NCBI GenBank assembly: GCA_948777935.1
Contig: CAQDYY010000001.1
Coordinates: 62,001 to 126,000 of the forward strand
DNA from: an uncultured Clostridia bacterium
Lineage (GTDB): Bacteria; Bacillota; Clostridia; TANB77; CAG-508
Length of the DNA: 64,000 bases
Direction of reading: 5' to 3'
Made by a program: the position numbers and the translations under genes. The notes under the pieces were generated by a model. The model worked only from the letters and a program-made list of their open reading frames with translations, searched no databases and was not told the DNA's origin. Shown piece after piece: positions 53,030 to 61,140 of this stretch; within the stretch, counting starts at the first letter, position 1; the number at the start of each line of letters is the position of its first letter.

Positions 53030-54166
53030 ATGGTTAACGTAACAGTAATTAGTGTTAGATCTCTTACTAAATATATAATTATGGCATTAGTCTTAATATG
53101 TATACTATTAGGAATAAAAGTAATAGTAAAAAAGGTAAGTATGCCTACTAATAAAGTTTCTAGTGTCTTGAAAAATGCTAATTTTATATCATGTGTTGAA
53201 GGTACTCTACCTAATATAAAAGGTAATAGTAAAATTCAAAAACTAGAAGAGGATGCAAAAAAGGTAACTTCACGTGGATCATCTTTAAGAAGAATGTTAA
53301 GTGTTGAACTTAGTATGATGAATACTCTTATTGAAGATAAAGAAGAAGATGGAGTAGTAGAAAGTAGTATAGAAGAGGCACCGCAGGTTGCACATGCCGA
53401 AACAGACGTACAAACAACTCAAGTTGAAGAAAATAATATTACACCTAAATATAATTTAGAATATGGAACAGTTAAAGTAAAAAATGAATCAAAAAAGGAA
53501 ATAACTCCTGATACATTAACACCTAATATAACATTAGAAAACAAAAAAGATGTTATTATTTTTCACACACATACTTGTGAGAGTTATACACCAACAGAAA
53601 ACTATAATTACCAAGCAAGTGGAAGCTATAGAACAACAGATTTAAATTATAGTGTTGCAAGAGTAGGAAAAGAATTAGAAACTCAATTAAAAAGTTATGG
53701 ATTTAATGTAACACATAACCAAACATACCATGATTACCCAGAATATAGTGGCTCATATGGTAAATCACTTACGACAGTAGAAAACATCTTAAAAGAACAA
53801 CCTAATACGCAAATGGTAATAGACTTACATAGAGATGCAGTAGGAAGTAAGCCAGAGTATGCACCATCAGTAAAAATAGGAGATGAAACAGTAGCACAGC
53901 TTATGTTTGTTATTGGAACAGATGGGGGAGGCTTACAACACTTAAATTGGCAAGATAATTTAAAATTTGCAATAAAAGTACAACAAAAGGCAAATGAATT
54001 ATATCCAGGTCTATTTAGACCAATTATAGTAAGAAATTCGAGATATAATCAACATTTAACAAAGGCTGCAACAATAATAGAAGTAGGAGCAACAGGAAAT
54101 ACTATGGAACAATGTATGACTAGTATGAAATATTTAGCAAGAGTGCTAGATGAAGTAAATAAATAA
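53030..54166 (+). CDS. spoIIP: Stage II sporulation protein P
   Basis: 378 residues from ATG 53030, chosen because GGAGG lies 5 bases upstream; the frame is open 17 codons further upstream without a site. A membrane anchor (about 12-32) and a variable linker precede the amidase/endopeptidase domain: IIFHTHTCESYTPTENY, the DYPEYSGSYGKS segment, VIDLHRDAVGS, MFVIGTDGGG and IIEVGATGNT. SpoIIP is a sigma-E-controlled mother-cell enzyme that, with SpoIID and SpoIIM, thins peptidoglycan during engulfment. Its presence marks the organism as a spore-former. gpr, its common neighbour, is not seen. Confidence 0.93.
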   Translation: MVNVTVISVRSLTKYIIMALVLICILLGIKVIVKKVSMPTNKVSSVLKNANFISCVEGTLPNIKGNSKIQKLEEDAKKVTSRGSSLRRMLSVELSMMNTLIEDKEEDGVVESSIEEAPQVAHAETDVQTTQVEENNITPKYNLEYGTVKVKNESKKEITPDTLTPNITLENKKDVIIFHTHTCESYTPTENYNYQASGSYRTTDLNYSVARVGKELETQLKSYGFNVTHNQTYHDYPEYSGSYGKSLTTVENILKEQPNTQMVIDLHRDAVGSKPEYAPSVKIGDETVAQLMFVIGTDGGGLQHLNWQDNLKFAIKVQQKANELYPGLFRPIIVRNSRYNQHLTKAATIIEVGATGNTMEQCMTSMKYLARVLDEVNK

Positions 54167-54170
54167 ACTT

Positions 54171-54204
54171 AAAACTGGGAACACAACAGAGTGTTCCCAG
54201 TTTT
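54171..54204. terminator. Bidirectional terminator between spoIIP and the secreted-protein gene
   Basis: AAAACTGGGAACAC pairs perfectly with GTGTTCCCAGTTTT around a 6-base loop, with A and T flanks serving both convergent genes. Confidence 0.92.
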
Positions 54205-54211
54205 GTTCGCC

Positions 54212-54706
54212 CTAGTAACGCACACTGGTATACTGTACTACACTGGTAGTTGTGATGATCTCGAAATAAAAATCGGCATTTTCTATATAATTAGGATCAT
54301 CTTTTTTGGTATGTAAAGTACCAGCCATATCAGGATCCATCACAAAATCTACCTGATATGCTCCGTTTTTCAGAAGCTTAAATTTCAGCTTTGCGATGAA
54401 GTTAAATTCGCTGTCTACCAAATTAATTTGCTTAATTTGTGGACCAACTACGAGCAACGAAAGATCTCTACATACTTTGCCAGGCCAATTCAGGACTGTA
54501 GGACTTGTAAGTGCTTTATTCCGATGGTCGGTGTCCCAACAGTCGAGTGGTTCAAGCTCACCATTGTATAAAGCCGTTATAATGTACTGGGACTGGTTTT
54601 CAGCCTTTTTGCCATTTGCTGCTACTGTCGTGATTGGTGCAAAGTCGAGAAAACTTGCTAAAACAATAAATACTAAAGTTACAATAAAGGTTGTTCTTTT
54701 TTTCAT
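54212..54706 (-). CDS. Secreted protein of unknown function and foreign composition
   Basis: 164 residues. A clear Sec signal peptide (MKKRTTFIVTLVFIVLASFL, then APITTVAANG) suggests secretion. The mature part is beta-rich (LYNGELEPLDCWDTDHRN, IAKLKFKLLKNGAYQVDF) and fits no family I recognise. Codon use is GC-richer than the surroundings. It contains an in-frame CGG (HRNK, 54521-54523) read as Arg with no frame break, unlike all native genes here, so it looks imported. AAAGGAACAA lies before the ATG. Confidence 0.65.
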   Translation of the reverse strand: MKKRTTFIVTLVFIVLASFLDFAPITTVAANGKKAENQSQYIITALYNGELEPLDCWDTDHRNKALTSPTVLNWPGKVCRDLSLLVVGPQIKQINLVDSEFNFIAKLKFKLLKNGAYQVDFVMDPDMAGTLHTKKDDPNYIENADFYFEIITTTSVVQYTSVRY

Positions 54707-54848
54707 AATGATTGTTCCTTTCTTTATTAAGAGAATATTTAGTTGATAGTATCAAGGATTAAACTTCAATCCTTATAGTGTCTTAAAATACAAGACTAAT
54801 CTAATATAATTATACTACAATTCACATAAAAGTGCAAATTATATAAAG

Positions 54849-54878
54849 AATAATATGTTGATAAGTTAACATATTATT
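54849..54878. terminator. Perfect 11-bp hairpin downstream of the DUF6512-like gene
   Basis: AATAATATGTT pairs with AACATATTATT across 8 bases, placed just past the stop of the minus-strand gene at 54892. Confidence 0.6.
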
Positions 54879-54891
54879 AGCTTGAAAAATA

Positions 54892-55437
54892 TTAGCTATG
54901 CGTTTTTTCTTCTAAAATTCCATATTCATTTGTTATAGCATCTTTAAATATTCCTATTTTAGGAGTAAAGTAAGTAAAAATTATAAATGCAAATAATGTA
55001 ATTAATAAAATAAAGCTTGAAAGTATGGCATTACATTTAAATTTGGTAATTATAAGTTTATAAGCTAAATATTCACCTAATATAACAGCAACAAAAAATA
55101 AAGCTATATCAATAAAAACAATACTTTTTCCTATAATTCCAGTATATGTATAAAAAAATATAACTATAAAAGCCATAGTGGCAAGTATACTTAATGTTTT
55201 TGAACATAAAAAATTAGGCGTATTTTTTCTTGTATAAAAGTATCCAACTATTGTAGTAAGTAACATAGGGAAGAATAATAGCTTTAAATGTTCCCATACG
55301 CTTTCATTAACTGCAGAAAATGAAGCAACAAAAATGTTTTTTCCAAAAAACTCATATGTAAAATGTAATAAAGTGCTAGCTATGCATGCAAAAATGCAAC
55401 TAAATATTTGATAATTTCTTATTTTATTTTTATTCAT
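54892..55437 (-). CDS. Six-span membrane protein (DUF6512-like)
   Basis: 181 residues, nearly all hydrophobic, with about six membrane segments. SAVNESVWEHLKLLFFPMLL near residues 42-61 is the motif I recall from DUF6512 proteins of clostridia. The function is unknown. GGAGGAGAT precedes the ATG. It lies just downstream of the cotJ operon in the same direction, but a terminator at 55496-55519 separates them. Confidence 0.7.
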   Translation of the reverse strand: MNKNKIRNYQIFSCIFACIASTLLHFTYEFFGKNIFVASFSAVNESVWEHLKLLFFPMLLTTIVGYFYTRKNTPNFLCSKTLSILATMAFIVIFFYTYTGIIGKSIVFIDIALFFVAVILGEYLAYKLIITKFKCNAILSSFILLITLFAFIIFTYFTPKIGIFKDAITNEYGILEEKTHS

Positions 55438-55495
55438 ACAAAATCTCCTCCATTAATTATTTTATGGATAATATACTTTTTTATTACAAAAATAC

Positions 55496-55519
55496 GGGAG
55501 ACATATAAATACATCTCCC
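55496..55519 (-). terminator. Terminator of the cotJ operon
   Basis: Read on the minus strand, GGGAGA and TCTCCC form a stem around a 12-base loop, followed by GTATTTTTG. It starts 9 bases after the cotJC stop. Confidence 0.75.
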
Positions 55520-55527
55520 TAAATACA

Positions 55528-56022
55528 TTATTTCTTATTACAGTTACAAACACTATCACAAGGACTATAGTTATTAACCATATTAAAATCTTTAGTACAT
55601 TCCATTAAATTTTTATCTTCTTTACAAGGGTTCATATAAAATTTCTTTTGTGCCAGTTTATCTTGTACTCCACGTAAAGCTTCACCAAATCTTTGGAAGT
55701 GAACAACTTCTCTTTCACGTAAGAAACGAAGAGGTTCTACAACATCTGGATCATCTTTACAAAGATTAATTAATTTTTCATAAGTTGCTCTTGCTTTTTG
55801 TTCTGCAGCTAAGTCTTCTTGTAAATTAGCAACAGGATCACCTTTAGCAGCAATATATGCTGCTGTAAAAGGTACGCCAGCAGCAGAAGAAGGGTAGACA
55901 TCTACACCATGGTCAGTGTAATATGCTCCAAGTCCTGCTTTTTCAATTTCTTCTGGACATACACCTTCGGTTAGTTGGTGTACAATAGTTCCTACCATTT
56001 CTAAGTGAGCTAATTCTTCTGT
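55528..56022 (-). CDS. cotJC: cotJC, C-terminal segment (interrupted by the integrated element)
   Basis: About 162 codons of the spore-coat manganese-catalase-like protein, from ACA-GAA-GAA to the stop. The coding sequence reads GTEELAHLEMVGTIVHQL, then YYTDHGVDVYPSSAAGVPF, FLREREVVHFQRFGEAL and a Cys-rich end (CDSVCNCNKK). There is no start codon of its own at the normal place; an internal ATG at 55998 has no good binding site. The 5' part lies 5.1 kb away at 61123-61318. Deleting 56013-61122 rejoins the gene in frame to 226 codons. The LAH of this segment carries the His ligand of the metal site, so neither half alone should bind the dimanganese centre. Confidence 0.9.
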   Translation of the reverse strand, partial: TEELAHLEMVGTIVHQLTEGVCPEEIEKAGLGAYYTDHGVDVYPSSAAGVPFTAAYIAAKGDPVANLQEDLAAEQKARATYEKLINLCKDDPDVVEPLRFLREREVVHFQRFGEALRGVQDKLAQKKFYMNPCKEDKNLMECTKDFNMVNNYSPCDSVCNCNKK

Positions 56023-56036
56023 TCCATGATGTTGTC
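56009..56036. other. Left attachment site (attL) of the cotJC element
   Basis: cotJC sequence meets the 10-bp core ATTCTTCTGT (56013-56022), followed by the phage-side arm TCCATGATGTTGTC (56023-56036). Confidence 0.85.
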
Positions 56037-56188
56037 ACTTGAAAAAATTTAGTGCTGTTGGCTGTAAAATTATAAAAAGCATATGTTCAATTTTTGCACA
56101 TATGCTACAGTTTTTTATAATAAATCCCATCTTTTAATTGAAATATGTATATATTTGTAGTAAAATATTTCTCGAAAGGAAAGATTTA

Positions 56189-56602
56189 ATGCAAGAAATA
56201 GAATACATAGAAATTGGCAAATTAAATATAAAACTTTTTGAAGAAATTGGAGAACCTTTAATAACAGATGAAGTTATTTTTACATATGAAAGAATGAATC
56301 ACGTTGAAACGAAAAGAGTTCAATTATTTAATCAAGTAAAAGATTACTTAGCAGATATATTATATACGCCAGATTATATTTATAAAGACTGGAATAATAG
56401 AGATAATACATTAGTCTTAATAAAATCTTTAGATGAAAAGTCAAACCTAAATGTAGTTTTAAAGATTGCAGTGTTAAACGATGAAAAACATACAAAAAAT
56501 TCTATAATAACTATGATAAAAATAGGAAAAAAGACTTTTAATAAGATAAAACGAAACAAAAAGGAAAATTTATTGTTTGAAAAACTAGACAATTATGAAT
56601 AA
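56189..56602 (+). CDS. PBECR-like nuclease-fold protein inside the element
   Basis: 137 residues from ATG 56189 (GAAAGGAAAG upstream). The order ERMNHVETKRVQLFNQVKDYL, ILYTPDYIYKDWNNRDNTLV, NVVLKIAVLN and NSIITMIKIGKKTFNKI recalls the PBECR (phage barnase-EndoU-colicin E5/RelE-like) nuclease group, in which a conserved His and the IIT segment form the site. If so it may be an RNase toxin or defence factor of the element. Recognition is from memory and moderate. A promoter for the following RNA starts within its last codons. Confidence 0.55.
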   Translation: MQEIEYIEIGKLNIKLFEEIGEPLITDEVIFTYERMNHVETKRVQLFNQVKDYLADILYTPDYIYKDWNNRDNTLVLIKSLDEKSNLNVVLKIAVLNDEKHTKNSIITMIKIGKKTFNKIKRNKKENLLFEKLDNYE

Positions 56603-56614
56603 ATGTTGTATAAT
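56586..56614 (+). promoter_or_regulatory. Strong promoter ahead of a structured RNA
   Basis: TAGACA, 17 bases, TATAAT. It overlaps the end of the nuclease-like ORF and points at the hairpin-rich segment 56630-56752, which has no ORF. Confidence 0.7.
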
Positions 56615-56629
56615 TAAAGTACAATATAA

Positions 56630-56752
56630 GTAGTTATTTGAGGTGGTAAATTGTGTCAACCACGCACCCTATGGGTCAAAAGAGATGTAGGAAATGATAC
56701 ACCTACCAAATAACTAACAATCGAAAAAGGGCTATGGAAACATAGCTCTTTT
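56630..56752 (+). ncRNA. Candidate structured small RNA of unknown family
   Basis: About 120 bases. An outer stem pairs TAGTTATTTG (56631-56640) with CAAATAACTA (56707-56716). Inside are three possible hairpins: GTGG/CCAC, ACCC-TAT-GGGT and GTAGG/CCTAC. A rho-independent terminator (AGGGCTATG-GAAA-CATAGCTCT then TTTT) closes the unit. With the promoter just upstream this is a complete small-RNA gene. It is cloverleaf-like in outline but has no tRNA loop sequences, and I recognise no riboswitch. It lies within the cotJC element. Confidence 0.6.
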
Positions 56753-56771
56753 ACTATAATTAACATTTTTC

Positions 56772-56866
56772 CACCTGCACATTTATATCTCGCAAGCAGG
56801 GTTGCGGTTCACATTTTTTCACCTATCTATTTATTCGACGCAAATAGGGTTGCGACTCACATTTTT
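56772..56866. repeat. Two degenerate tandem copies of a 47-48-base repeat
   Basis: Copy 1 is 56772-56819 and copy 2 is 56820-56866. Both share CACCT at the start, CGCAA-N6-TTGCG (a small hairpin, with AGGG in its loop) in the middle and CACATTTTT at the end. They lie in the 506-base space between the RNA and the convergent sigma-like gene. The remaining 240 bases to 57108 are AT-rich and I see nothing further in them. Confidence 0.6.
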
Positions 56867-57108
56867 AATTATAGCAGATATTAAATATCCACTACTATTA
56901 TATTCATAATACGTTATTTTATTTGTAAAATCAATACTTTTAACAAAACTTCTACAAATTTTATTAAAGAATCTGTTGTGTCAATCCAATTTTGCATTGT
57001 CACTACATGTCTTTCTTTTGCTTTATCCTCTACAAATACTATAAAGAAATTGGTTAAATCATTTAATTTTATAAAATACTTTTTAATGGCTTATTTGAAG
57101 AGAAGTTT

Positions 57109-58842
57109 TTACTCATCGTCTAAACTTATGCCTTGAGTAGAAATCTTCTCTCTTAATTTTACAAATAAATTTTGTATATATTGACTATTTACTTTAAATA
57201 TTTTGCATGCCTCTTTCATTGTTTCATCAGAAAATGTATTTTCAGAAAAATATTTTAAAATCTGTCTTTCTAGGTTATCTTCTGATAGATTTTTAATAAA
57301 TAAAGAAGTATCCTCCTCATCTAAAATTTCATCAGTAGCTCCTTTTGTCTTTATACTTATGTCAAATGATTCTCCAGTATTTTCACCCAAACAAAAAGAT
57401 TTTATATTGTTAATAGCACAGAAATATGCTTTTTTATACAAAATAGAACCATGACTTTCTTCATAAACACTTGATGTTATAGAAAGAATACCATTTTCAT
57501 CTATAGGATTCCCTTTATTTGCTAAATATACATATCCTTCTTGTAATAAATCTTGATAATATCTTGCACACTTGAAACCGTTTGATGACATATATCCTAT
57601 TGCAGACCTAGTTGCTATCCTTAATATTTCTAAAATTTCTTCTACATTGTTTTTACAATAGCTATTTGGTAATGGTCCTGATTTATGCTCTCCTAAAGAA
57701 ACTCTTTTTCCATTTTTATAATTATTTGAAATCCTATAAAAATCTTGTCTGCTTTTTTCCATAACATTTACAACTATATCATATATAGATATTCCTAAAG
57801 TAGAAGATAGTCTTTCTAATTCATCCCATGAATAATAAGTTCGTATATTTGGATTTATTTCACTCATAAAATTTTCTCTTTTAGATATAATCAATTCTTC
57901 CTTTTTAGCTTTATATTTTTGTGAAAAACATTTCTTTATTTTACCAGCTCTAAGATCATAATAAAGCTGTTCACTTTTTCCAAGTACATATACCATAAAA
58001 TCTCTCACATTTATATGATATGTGCTTGAAAGTGTTTCGATTTCATCTTTATCAAATCTATAATCACCTGTTTTTTGCATTCTCTTAGCAATAAAACTTT
58101 CTAATATTTCATCTCCTTTAATTTGCATCCTTTGATGCTTAAATTCTTTATATTTATCTGACCAATATGTGTCTGTTTCTGAAATTGGTTTTCTATTACC
58201 CATCCCCTTTCCATAGCAACTATTTCCTAAAATCTTATCTAAAAAATCTCTAATATTTATTCCAAACTTATTTACGTACTGCATAATTTCATCATACGAA
58301 AACTTACTAGAAAAATCTGTTTTTACTTTAAAACTTAAAATATGTTCTAAGATATCTTCATTTATATCATTAAGATAATCAGCTTTATTCGTTTCATATT
58401 TCTTTGAAGAAACAGTTTTAAATTCTCCATTTTTAAGTCTGTTTAACATATTTCTACTTATTCCAAGTATATTAATACAGAGGTCATTTAAATTTACACC
58501 CAAGGTTAAGCTTAAACTTTTTAACTCCTCAATGTCAAAACTATTTGAAAAATCTAACTTTATTTTTTCTCTAATAATCTGTAATATATATGAAGAACCT
58601 TTTTCTTCAAAAAATTTTTGTTTAATTTTTTTATATTCCATACATTTTACAAAATCATTGTTACCTTTTTTCAAGTTATCTATTTGCTGTTTGCTTAAGT
58701 TTAAAATGCTAGTGCAAAAGTCTTCTAAATCCATATTATAAACTTTGGCAAATGTTTCTATTTCTTTTAGACTAAAATTATATGAGTCATCTCTTCGCAT
58801 TTTTATTGTAACAATAGAGTTCCATATTGTATTAATATCCAT
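57109..58842 (-). CDS. Five-repeat protein with a sigma-factor-like C-terminus
   Basis: 577 residues from ATG 58842 (GGAGTGAGGG upstream on the coding strand). Residues 1-385 hold five diverged repeats of about 75 residues; the shared outline is F-x-x-x-EI-x-x-L-x-x-x-(Y/L)-x-(I/V)-N-x-x-DF-x-x-x-(I/V)-LG-x-S, followed by a short basic stretch ending with a KY or YK. The C-terminal 170 residues contain CARYYQDLLQEGYVYLANKG, close to the sigma-70 region 2 core, and a helix-turn-helix-like end (SDETMKEACKIFKVNSQYIQNLFVKLRE) like region 4. It may be a regulator or RNA-polymerase-binding protein of the element. I know no named family. It is convergent with the RNA gene. Confidence 0.6.
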   Translation of the reverse strand: MDINTIWNSIVTIKMRRDDSYNFSLKEIETFAKVYNMDLEDFCTSILNLSKQQIDNLKKGNNDFVKCMEYKKIKQKFFEEKGSSYILQIIREKIKLDFSNSFDIEELKSLSLTLGVNLNDLCINILGISRNMLNRLKNGEFKTVSSKKYETNKADYLNDINEDILEHILSFKVKTDFSSKFSYDEIMQYVNKFGINIRDFLDKILGNSCYGKGMGNRKPISETDTYWSDKYKEFKHQRMQIKGDEILESFIAKRMQKTGDYRFDKDEIETLSSTYHINVRDFMVYVLGKSEQLYYDLRAGKIKKCFSQKYKAKKEELIISKRENFMSEINPNIRTYYSWDELERLSSTLGISIYDIVVNVMEKSRQDFYRISNNYKNGKRVSLGEHKSGPLPNSYCKNNVEEILEILRIATRSAIGYMSSNGFKCARYYQDLLQEGYVYLANKGNPIDENGILSITSSVYEESHGSILYKKAYFCAINNIKSFCLGENTGESFDISIKTKGATDEILDEEDTSLFIKNLSEDNLERQILKYFSENTFSDETMKEACKIFKVNSQYIQNLFVKLREKISTQGISLDDE

Positions 58843-58881
58843 TTTTCCCTCACTCCAAGTTATATTATACAGCAAATTCAC

Positions 58882-59226
58882 ATAATTTTCAATAAATCCT
58901 TACACCCTAACAATTTTTATCGAAAATAAATTAAAATAGATACGTATCATAAATTCCCATGCCTGGTACATTTATTAAAAACTTAATAGAAAAATTCAAA
59001 ATTAATAATCTAAAAGGCTTGCCTTTTATGTGTTTTACGTACTCCTTATGAGTACTTTCCTGCGTAAGCTATTAAATTAAGAAGTATAAATATAGAATAT
59101 TTCAAAAACAGTTCAAAATCATTTCATTGTTTTATAGTATCAAACATTTATAATAATAGTATAGAAGAAATCTAATTTTCTTCTATTTTTTTATTAGCTT
59201 AATATACATTTGAAGAGGCGATTTAT
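58882..59226. other. Intergenic region inside the element
   Basis: 345 bases between divergent genes. It holds two small hairpins, AAAAGGC-TT-GCCTTTT near 59019-59035 and GTACTC-CTTAT-GAGTAC near 59040-59056, and otherwise AT-rich DNA. Promoters for both neighbours probably lie here, but I could not single out convincing boxes. Confidence 0.4.
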
Positions 59227-59460
59227 ATGTTAGTAGAAGAGTACATGTTAGACAATACTAAGATAAGATTTTATGATGATTACATTGTAAAAAATACAAC
59301 TACTCAAAAAGAGTATATCGATAGTATTATCGTTAATTTAATAAATAAGAACCTCACCCACCATCACATGCGAAGCCTGTGGGTGGGTACCCGAGAACCT
59401 TGTTGCTTTCGCAATAAAACAACTCCTTACAGTTGTAATTTGTCAAATTTTCATATATAA
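59227..59460 (+). CDS. Short element ORF upstream of the recombinase, probably altered at its 3' end
   Basis: 77 residues. The first 43 (MLVEEYMLDNTKIRFYDDYI, then VNLINKNL) recall small proteins of unknown function often found just before serine recombinases in clostridial elements, which usually end about there. The remaining codons run through a GC-rich hairpin (ACCCACC...GGTGGGT, 59354-59385) and look non-coding, so the natural stop may have been lost. GAAGAGGCG lies before the ATG. It precedes the recombinase by 40 bases, so shared transcription is likely. Confidence 0.5.
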   Translation: MLVEEYMLDNTKIRFYDDYIVKNTTTQKEYIDSIIVNLINKNLTHHHMRSLWVGTREPCCFRNKTTPYSCNLSNFHI

Positions 59461-59500
59461 TGCAAACAGTTAAAGACAAATTACAAGGGAAGGAGGAAAT

Positions 59501-61057
59501 GTGCAAGATGGCACATATGCAATATATTTAAGAAAATCAAGAGAAGATATAGAATCTGAAAAATATGGAGAAGGCGAAACTTTAGCAAGACATGAAAAAA
59601 TCTTGACTACTTTAGCTGAGAAACGAAACTTGGCTATTGGCAAAATTTATCGAGAAGTTGTAAGTGGCGAAACAATTAGTGAAAGAAAAGAAATGCAAAA
59701 ACTTCTTAAAGATGTTGAAAATGAAAAATGGACTGGCGTTTTAGTTGTTGAAGTAGAAAGACTTGCTCGTGGTGATACTGCAGATCAAGGAAGAGTTTCA
59801 AAAGCTTTTAAATATTCCCACACAAAGATTATTACACCTGTTAAAACTTATGACCCAGATAATGAATTTGATGAAGAATATTTTGAATTTGGCTTATTTA
59901 TGTCTAGGAGAGAATACAAGACAATTAATAGGCGTCTACAAAGAGGTCGTGAGATTTCTGTTTCAGAAGGGAAGTTTGTCGGAAATGTTGCACCTTTTGG
60001 ATATGATAGAGTTAAATTAAAAGATACAAAAGGCTATACTTTATCTATCAATCAAGATGAAGCACCTATTGTTAAAGAAATTTTTAGATTATATACTTTT
60101 GAAAGTAATACTATAAATTCAGTTGTAAAACAGTTAAATAATATGAATTTAAAGCCTAGAGTTTCTGATGAATGGAATATTTCTTCTGTGAAAGATATTC
60201 TTTCTAATCCTACCTATATTGGTAAAATTGTTTGGAATAGAAGGAAACAAAAAAAGAAAACTAAAAATGGACATATTATCATTAGTAGACCTCGTAATCA
60301 AGATTATTTAATGTATGATGGATTACATGAACCTATTATTGATAGTACAATTTGGGATTTAGTACAAGAAAAAAGAAAACAAAATACTCCAAAAGTAAAA
60401 CGCAGTAATACAATTCAAAATCCATTAGTTGGTTTAGTATTTTGCGAAAAATGTGGTAAGCCAATGCAAAGACGACCTTACACTAAAGCTGATAAGCCTG
60501 CAACTCTTATATGTTCTAATTCAAAATGTGATAATATAAGTTCTAAACTTTATATTGTAGAAAATAAAATTATTGAAGCATTAAGAATATGGCTTGAAAA
60601 TTATAAAGTAGATTATGAAGCTAATAATAATTTAAATGCTAATAATGATATAATTGAAAAGACTATTGCTTCAACTAAGAAAGAATTAGAAAAAGAAAAT
60701 GCTAAACTTGACAAAATTTATGGCTTTTTAGAAAATGGAATTTATAGTAAAGATGAATTTATAAATCGTTCAAAAGCTATCAAAGATAATATTCAAAGTT
60801 TAGAAACTAAATTAAATGAATATAATTCACTATTACAAAAAAATACAGAAGTACAGAATGAAAAAGACACTATGGTACCTAAATTAAAAAATGTAATTGA
60901 TTTATATGATAAACTAGAAACTGCAGAAGATAAAAATATTTTGCTAAAAAGTATTATCGCAAAAGTTACATATTTAAAAACAGAAAAGGCTATAAAAAAG
61001 GACTCAACCCCTACAAATTTTGAATTACATATATATCCAAAGATACCTAAAATCTAA
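59501..61057 (+). CDS. Large serine recombinase of the cotJC element
   Basis: 518 residues from GTG 59501 with AAGGAGG 5 bases upstream. The catalytic resolvase domain (1-150) has YAIYLRKSRED with the nucleophilic Ser, then VVEVERLARGDTADQG. The recombinase domain follows (GNVAPFGYDR, then NPTYIGKIVWNRRKQ), then a zinc ribbon (CEKCGKPMQRR, CSNSKCDN) and a long coiled coil (about 385-460). This is the plan of phage integrases and of SpoIVCA-type skin excisases. It lies about 50 bases from attR. It would join or cut the attL/attR sites described here; a separate directionality factor may be needed for excision. Confidence 0.93.
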   Translation: MQDGTYAIYLRKSREDIESEKYGEGETLARHEKILTTLAEKRNLAIGKIYREVVSGETISERKEMQKLLKDVENEKWTGVLVVEVERLARGDTADQGRVSKAFKYSHTKIITPVKTYDPDNEFDEEYFEFGLFMSRREYKTINRRLQRGREISVSEGKFVGNVAPFGYDRVKLKDTKGYTLSINQDEAPIVKEIFRLYTFESNTINSVVKQLNNMNLKPRVSDEWNISSVKDILSNPTYIGKIVWNRRKQKKKTKNGHIIISRPRNQDYLMYDGLHEPIIDSTIWDLVQEKRKQNTPKVKRSNTIQNPLVGLVFCEKCGKPMQRRPYTKADKPATLICSNSKCDNISSKLYIVENKIIEALRIWLENYKVDYEANNNLNANNDIIEKTIASTKKELEKENAKLDKIYGFLENGIYSKDEFINRSKAIKDNIQSLETKLNEYNSLLQKNTEVQNEKDTMVPKLKNVIDLYDKLETAEDKNILLKSIIAKVTYLKTEKAIKKDSTPTNFELHIYPKIPKI

Positions 61058-61104
61058 TATTTTACAGTCACTAGCTAAGATTGTAATCAATGTCTTTAGC
61101 TATT

Positions 61105-61140
61105 GACAACATCATGGAGCACATTCTTCTGTACCTATAT
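61105..61140. other. Right attachment site (attR) of the cotJC element
   Basis: The phage-side arm GACAACATCATGGA (61105-61118) leads to the core ATTCTTCTGT (61123-61132) and then into cotJC codons. The arm is the exact reverse complement of the left arm at 56023-56036. Confidence 0.85.

Larger units (their letters stand above)
56013..61122. mobile_element. 5.1-kb serine-recombinase element splitting cotJC (skin-like)
   Basis: The element spans exactly one copy of the core ATTCTTCTGT plus 5100 bases. It contains a nuclease-like ORF, a candidate structured RNA, a repeat protein with a sigma-like tail, a short ORF and a large serine recombinase beside the right end. Its two ends join to an attP with perfect 14-bp inverted arms, and its removal restores attB and a 226-codon cotJC in frame. 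No capsid, conjugation or replication genes are present. In known skin-type elements the recombinase excises the DNA from a sporulation gene in the mother cell; the same role here is inference. Alternatively it is a simple parasite that inactivated cotJC. Confidence 0.88.

Noticed and set aside
56630..56720. tRNA gene
   Set aside because: The outline is cloverleaf-like, but there is no T-loop or acceptor consensus and the stems have the wrong lengths.
56772..56866. CRISPR array
   Set aside because: Only two diverged copies without spacers and no cas genes.
59340..59400. GC-rich hairpin at 59354-59385 as the recombination site
   Set aside because: The attachment sites are fixed by the cotJC junctions; this hairpin lies inside the element and shares no sequence with the core.
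56013..61122. Complete prophage or conjugative element
   Set aside because: No capsid, terminase, relaxase or replication genes in 5.1 kb.
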